DNA of 64,000 bases, from positions 9,456,337 to 9,520,336 of the forward strand of contig JAQFVV010012422.1 of assembly GCA_028023455.1 (NCBI GenBank), given 5' to 3'. The position numbers were made by a program, and so were the translations under genes. This document shows, in pieces, positions 61,074 to 64,000 of this stretch. Source of the DNA: Epiperipatus broadwayi (lineage: Eukaryota; Onychophora; Udeonychophora; Euonychophora; Peripatidae). A model generated the notes under the pieces. That model worked only from the letters and a program-made list of their open reading frames with translations. It had not been told where the DNA came from and did no database searches. Positions within the stretch are counted from its first letter, which is position 1. Every line of letters starts with the position of its first letter.

Positions 61074-61314
61074 AATATAAAGTCCAATATGATAGATGAT
61101 GATATTTGTTAACATTTCCAACTTCAAAGAGATGCAAGCATAAACTGAACTAAATAGAGGACCAAATTTAAAAACAAGAAAGAAAGTATGCAGAAATGAT
61201 AAAGACTTATATACTGAAAGTTATTGTAATTTGTTTTGCATTTGTAACAAATCAATATAGTACTAGATGTTACTCTGTAACTTTTTAGATTCAATAAAGT
61301 TTTGCTTTGAAAAG

Positions 61315-61780
61315 TAATAATAATAATAATAATATATTAATGATAATAACAACAACAACTACAAAAACAACAACAACAACAATTATTCAATTCATTTCTT
61401 TACTGTACAAAACTACAGCATAAAGCCAATTACAGTATTGCACCATAACAAATATATAAATACATAAATGAGTTTAAATGACAAATTATTAATATAATTA
61501 TGTGCCATATTTCAATAAAAGATAATTAACACATTTAAAAATTTAAAGTAAAATTAAACATCAGCATATAAACAATTATTATTAAAACATTAATAATAAC
61601 AAATAAATAAAAGGGATAAATATAAAGCACATAACAAAATAATAATAATAAAAAACAACAATTTAACAAATATATATATATATATAATACAAAATCAAGG
61701 TAAACCAATCAAATCTGACATTTAAATTTAATAACATTACAAAATAGATTATAATCTAAATTGAAGTAGTAGTAGTAGTA

Positions 61781-61827
<47 letters not shown>

Positions 61828-61932
61828 CATCATCATCATCATCATCCCTCCTAATTTTTAATTAACTTTACCTCTTAAATTTTACTACAGCTACACCATT
61901 TTTTAACTGAAATAACTTTTAAATTTTTATTT
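61315..61932. repeat. LINE (TAA)n tail and neighbouring simple repeats
   Basis: (TAA)n, (CAA)n at about 61362-61381, then A-rich sequence, and a composite 'agtagtagt'/(AAT)n/(CAT)n tract at 61768-61846. No gene seen between the LINE and the Merlin element. Confidence 0.75.
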
Positions 61933-63904
61933 GGTACTGGTATATTTGTGGCACCTGACTGCTTGCTGGCACTGCTTTTTGCTGAATGCACATCAGTATA
62001 CCATTTTGCAGCCTAACTTATGACTAACATTACAGCATTGTTGTAGCCATAATAGGCCATCTGATGGTGATGATTTCTACATGAATGTAATGAAATACTA
62101 TGCCCATTGTCTTGCAACAGTATTCCTCAAGTGAGCACAATTCACAGATTGCTACCGACTAATTTGATGGTGGCCGTATTTTAAATACACAAAACTCTTA
62201 ACATATGCATTCCTCAATAATTGTTTTAAACCGTAGTTGAAGTAGTAATACATACTAAGAATTGTCAACTCATCACCCATGCTTCCCTATGATTTGTGAC
62301 TGCACAGAACTTCGAAAGGTTAGGATGAAAAGCTGTGTTTGGCTGAGCTCATGTGAAATTCCACATTTTCACATTTAAAAATGTGAAAACAATCAAATGG
62401 CGGACAGTGAAACTGAAGGGCATAAGTTTAGTGAATTGCTGGCCACAGAAGCTGATGCTGTGAATTTTTTCAGGCTAAACACATCTTGCCAGACTTGAAG
62501 CTATGTGGTTATGGTAAAATCATAGTGTTAGTGAATTACAGGAGGTGGGAATTCAGATGCCACTCCTGTAAGTGTACCTGTAATCTTTGTAAGGACATTG
62601 ATTCAATGGCTTCAAAATACCATTTCTTACAGCCTTGTGACTCATTTACTATTGGAGTTATGAGGAACTGATAGTGAAATGCAATTTGGTTGATCTAGAC
62701 CTCTCCAGAGGTTTCCTCATCAACTGGAAGACTGGTCTAGGCAAGCTTTGCTGGGAGAGCCTTGTCTCACACCCCTGCTGTCAAATAGGTGATGCAAATA
62801 AGATCATGGAAGTTAATGAGACTTCAGTCAGAGGAAGAACCACCAGGGCAAGATGTTGCCACAGCAGTGGCTGTTCAGTGATGGGTATTGTAAAACAGGT
62901 GAATGTTTTGCTGTGGCAGTACCCTCTTGCTCTGCAGCCACACTTCATGAGTTCATACATGACAACATCTAGCCTGGAACAACCATCTAGTGATTTTCTG
63001 GAAAGGCTACAGGACAGCTGACATGAAGGCTGTAGGGTTTCCCCACCTGACTGTAAACCACTGGTACCACTTTATTGATCTGCCCCAGGTGGTCATATGC
63101 AAAACATAGACTCTGGGGTTTTTTGAAATGGCAGAACAGGAAGCAGTGTGGTGCAGCCAGGCCAACCATTGCCATCTACCTGGTTGACTTTTTCTGGTGA
63201 CATCTGCACAAAGTACAGTACCTCTTCCGGGCTATACTAGGCAAAATGAACCTGTCTAAGTGACTTTTTTCATTTTGGTTTGTTTTAATTTGCATGCTTG
63301 TTTTTCTCTGCAAAAAAGGTTTTGATTTGTTGGGAAAAGAAATCATTTGTTTTTAAATGTAAAAAGATTAATTTATTTCTTATTAAATAAATGTCAAAAT
63401 TATTACATGGAAAATTGTTGTTGTTTAGATTATTAAAAAGCAAACCAAACCCTCTCCCCCATCAAATAAAATTATTTCTTAAAAAAGGAAACAAATAAAT
63501 GTTCAAATTGTTAAATTGTTGTTGTTTAGATTATTACAAAGTAAACCAAAAAAAGTAATGTAAAAAAAGGCTTTATTAAAAAGCCAAAAAATTAAAAAGA
63601 ACTCTGTGATAGTATAAATGTTAAAAAAATAATTTACAGCCGGAGTATTATAGAAAGGTGTTGAAAAAAGAAAAAGTCAAATTTTCAAACCCCCTCCCCC
63701 ATAAAAAAAAGTTTTTCTTAAAAAGGAAGCTTTTATTAAAAAAACCCAAAAATTAAAAAACAAGTCTGGGGTAGTATAAATAAAAAAAATTTTTTTTTAC
63801 CATAGTATGTATAGAAAATGGCGGCCCGGGAACCATTATATTGATGGGTAAAAGCAGTGCCATCAAGCGATCAGGTGCCACAAATGTACCAGCATCTTTT
63901 ATTA
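61925..63904 (+). mobile_element. Merlin-superfamily DNA transposon
   Basis: Terminal inverted repeats: left from 61933 ('ctggtatatttgtggcacct' at 61937) and right to 63896, whose reverse complement has 'ctggtacatttgtggcacct'. About 43 bp match with few changes, ending in 'ggcactgctttt'. Flanks ttttattt (61925-61932) and ttttatta (63897-63904) fit the 8-bp target duplication of Merlin with one mismatch. The 1.96-kb element holds one transposase pseudogene. Confidence 0.78.
62397..63263 (+). pseudogene. Merlin transposase (ISXO2/IS1016-like DDE), broken
   Basis: ATG 62397 opens MADSETEGHKFSEL. After a frameshift comes an N-terminal zinc-ribbon-like part ('LKLCGYGK', 'RRWEFRCHSCKC', about 62497-62580), then the catalytic core: 'IGDANKIMEVNETSVRGR' (the first acidic residue of the E-x-D-E motif is Asn, 62815-62817), 'CCHSSGCSVMGIVKQV', and 'SSDF' (Asp at 62992-62994). 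After more frameshifts come 'LTVNHWYHFID' and 'KWQNRKQCGAARPTIAIYLV', with a late in-frame TGA at about 63199. The order matches IS1016-related Merlin transposases, which cut and paste DNA. Length about 290 codons is normal for the family. Frameshifts, the stop and D-to-N indicate it is dead. Confidence 0.75.
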
Positions 63905-64000
63905 CATCACCTTTACACCCTCTATGAACATATTTTGAAACTATATTCTATTTTCCAATCTATATATATATAATTTATTCACAAAAAATACATTAATTTT
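63905..64000. other. End of window, nothing recognised
   Basis: AT-rich flank beyond the Merlin target duplication. Confidence 0.6.

Larger units (their letters stand above)
56009..61330 (+). mobile_element. Near full-length APE-type LINE
   Basis: 5' UTR (56009-56211) starts right after (AAT)n. ORF1 occupies 56212-57572 and ORF2 57877-61073. The 3' UTR has AATAAA near 61294 and ends in (TAA)n at 61315-61333. Both ORFs are broken by stops and frameshifts, but every domain can be placed. Base composition is more A-rich on the + strand than the surroundings. Clade uncertain: APE endonuclease, CCHC in ORF1 and a C-terminal zinc finger occur in several clades, such as R1/I and Tx1/L1. Confidence 0.85.

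Overview
The window is AT-rich metazoan nuclear DNA. Short exons with standard splice sites sit inside very long introns, and the rest is mostly old and recent transposable elements plus (TA)n and (AAT)n microsatellites. Nothing here is bacterial or organellar. The species cannot be fixed from the sequence. Penelope-like elements with a GIY-YIG domain, a Merlin DNA transposon and several LINE types would suit a mollusc, flatworm or cnidarian, but that is only inference.

The one host gene I can support lies on the + strand and runs off both ends. It encodes tandem laminin-type EGF-like (LE) domains, one eight-cysteine domain per exon. Seven exons look intact: 794-928, 2004-2138, 10222-10356, 11699-11833, 15243-15377, 24711-24845 and 42088-42210. 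The first six are exactly 135 bp. All seven are symmetric phase 1-1, so they can be duplicated, skipped or deleted without breaking the frame, and spliced in order they stay open. Three more LE-like segments (about 13090, 16858 and 18502) have lost splice sites, cysteines or frame. The array grew by duplication of exon-plus-intron blocks: about 1.24 kb units at 1-2820, and an approximately 1.8 kb block at 8.64-10.3 kb repeated at 13.5-15.3 kb. Exon 15243-15377 is a hybrid of two neighbouring exon types.

Layout: 1-3.45 kb, tandem LE units; 3.49-9.0 kb, a decayed minus-strand Ty3/Gypsy-like element with a palindromic element inside one LTR; 9-18.6 kb, duplicated LE exons and pseudo-exons; 18.8-24.7 kb, foldback-type repeats; 24.7-42.2 kb, the last two LE exons in a long intron that holds a LINE ORF1 remnant, a minisatellite, (TA)n and a Gypsy Gag with its LTR; 42.2-51 kb, repeats, a decayed minus-strand LINE, an LTR-like segment and a foldback; 51.1-53.7 kb, two Penelope-like copies head to head; 53.8-56.0 kb, (AAT)n arrays with LINE 3' fragments; 56.0-61.3 kb, a nearly full-length but broken APE-type LINE; 61.93-63.90 kb, a Merlin transposon with TIRs, an approximate 8-bp target duplication and a broken transposase.

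The mobile elements do not form one pathway with the LE gene; they lie in or beyond its introns. The most notable points are the hybrid LE exon and exon birth/death series, the Penelope inverted pair with hammerhead-like motifs, the association of LINE ends with (AAT)n, and the Merlin element.
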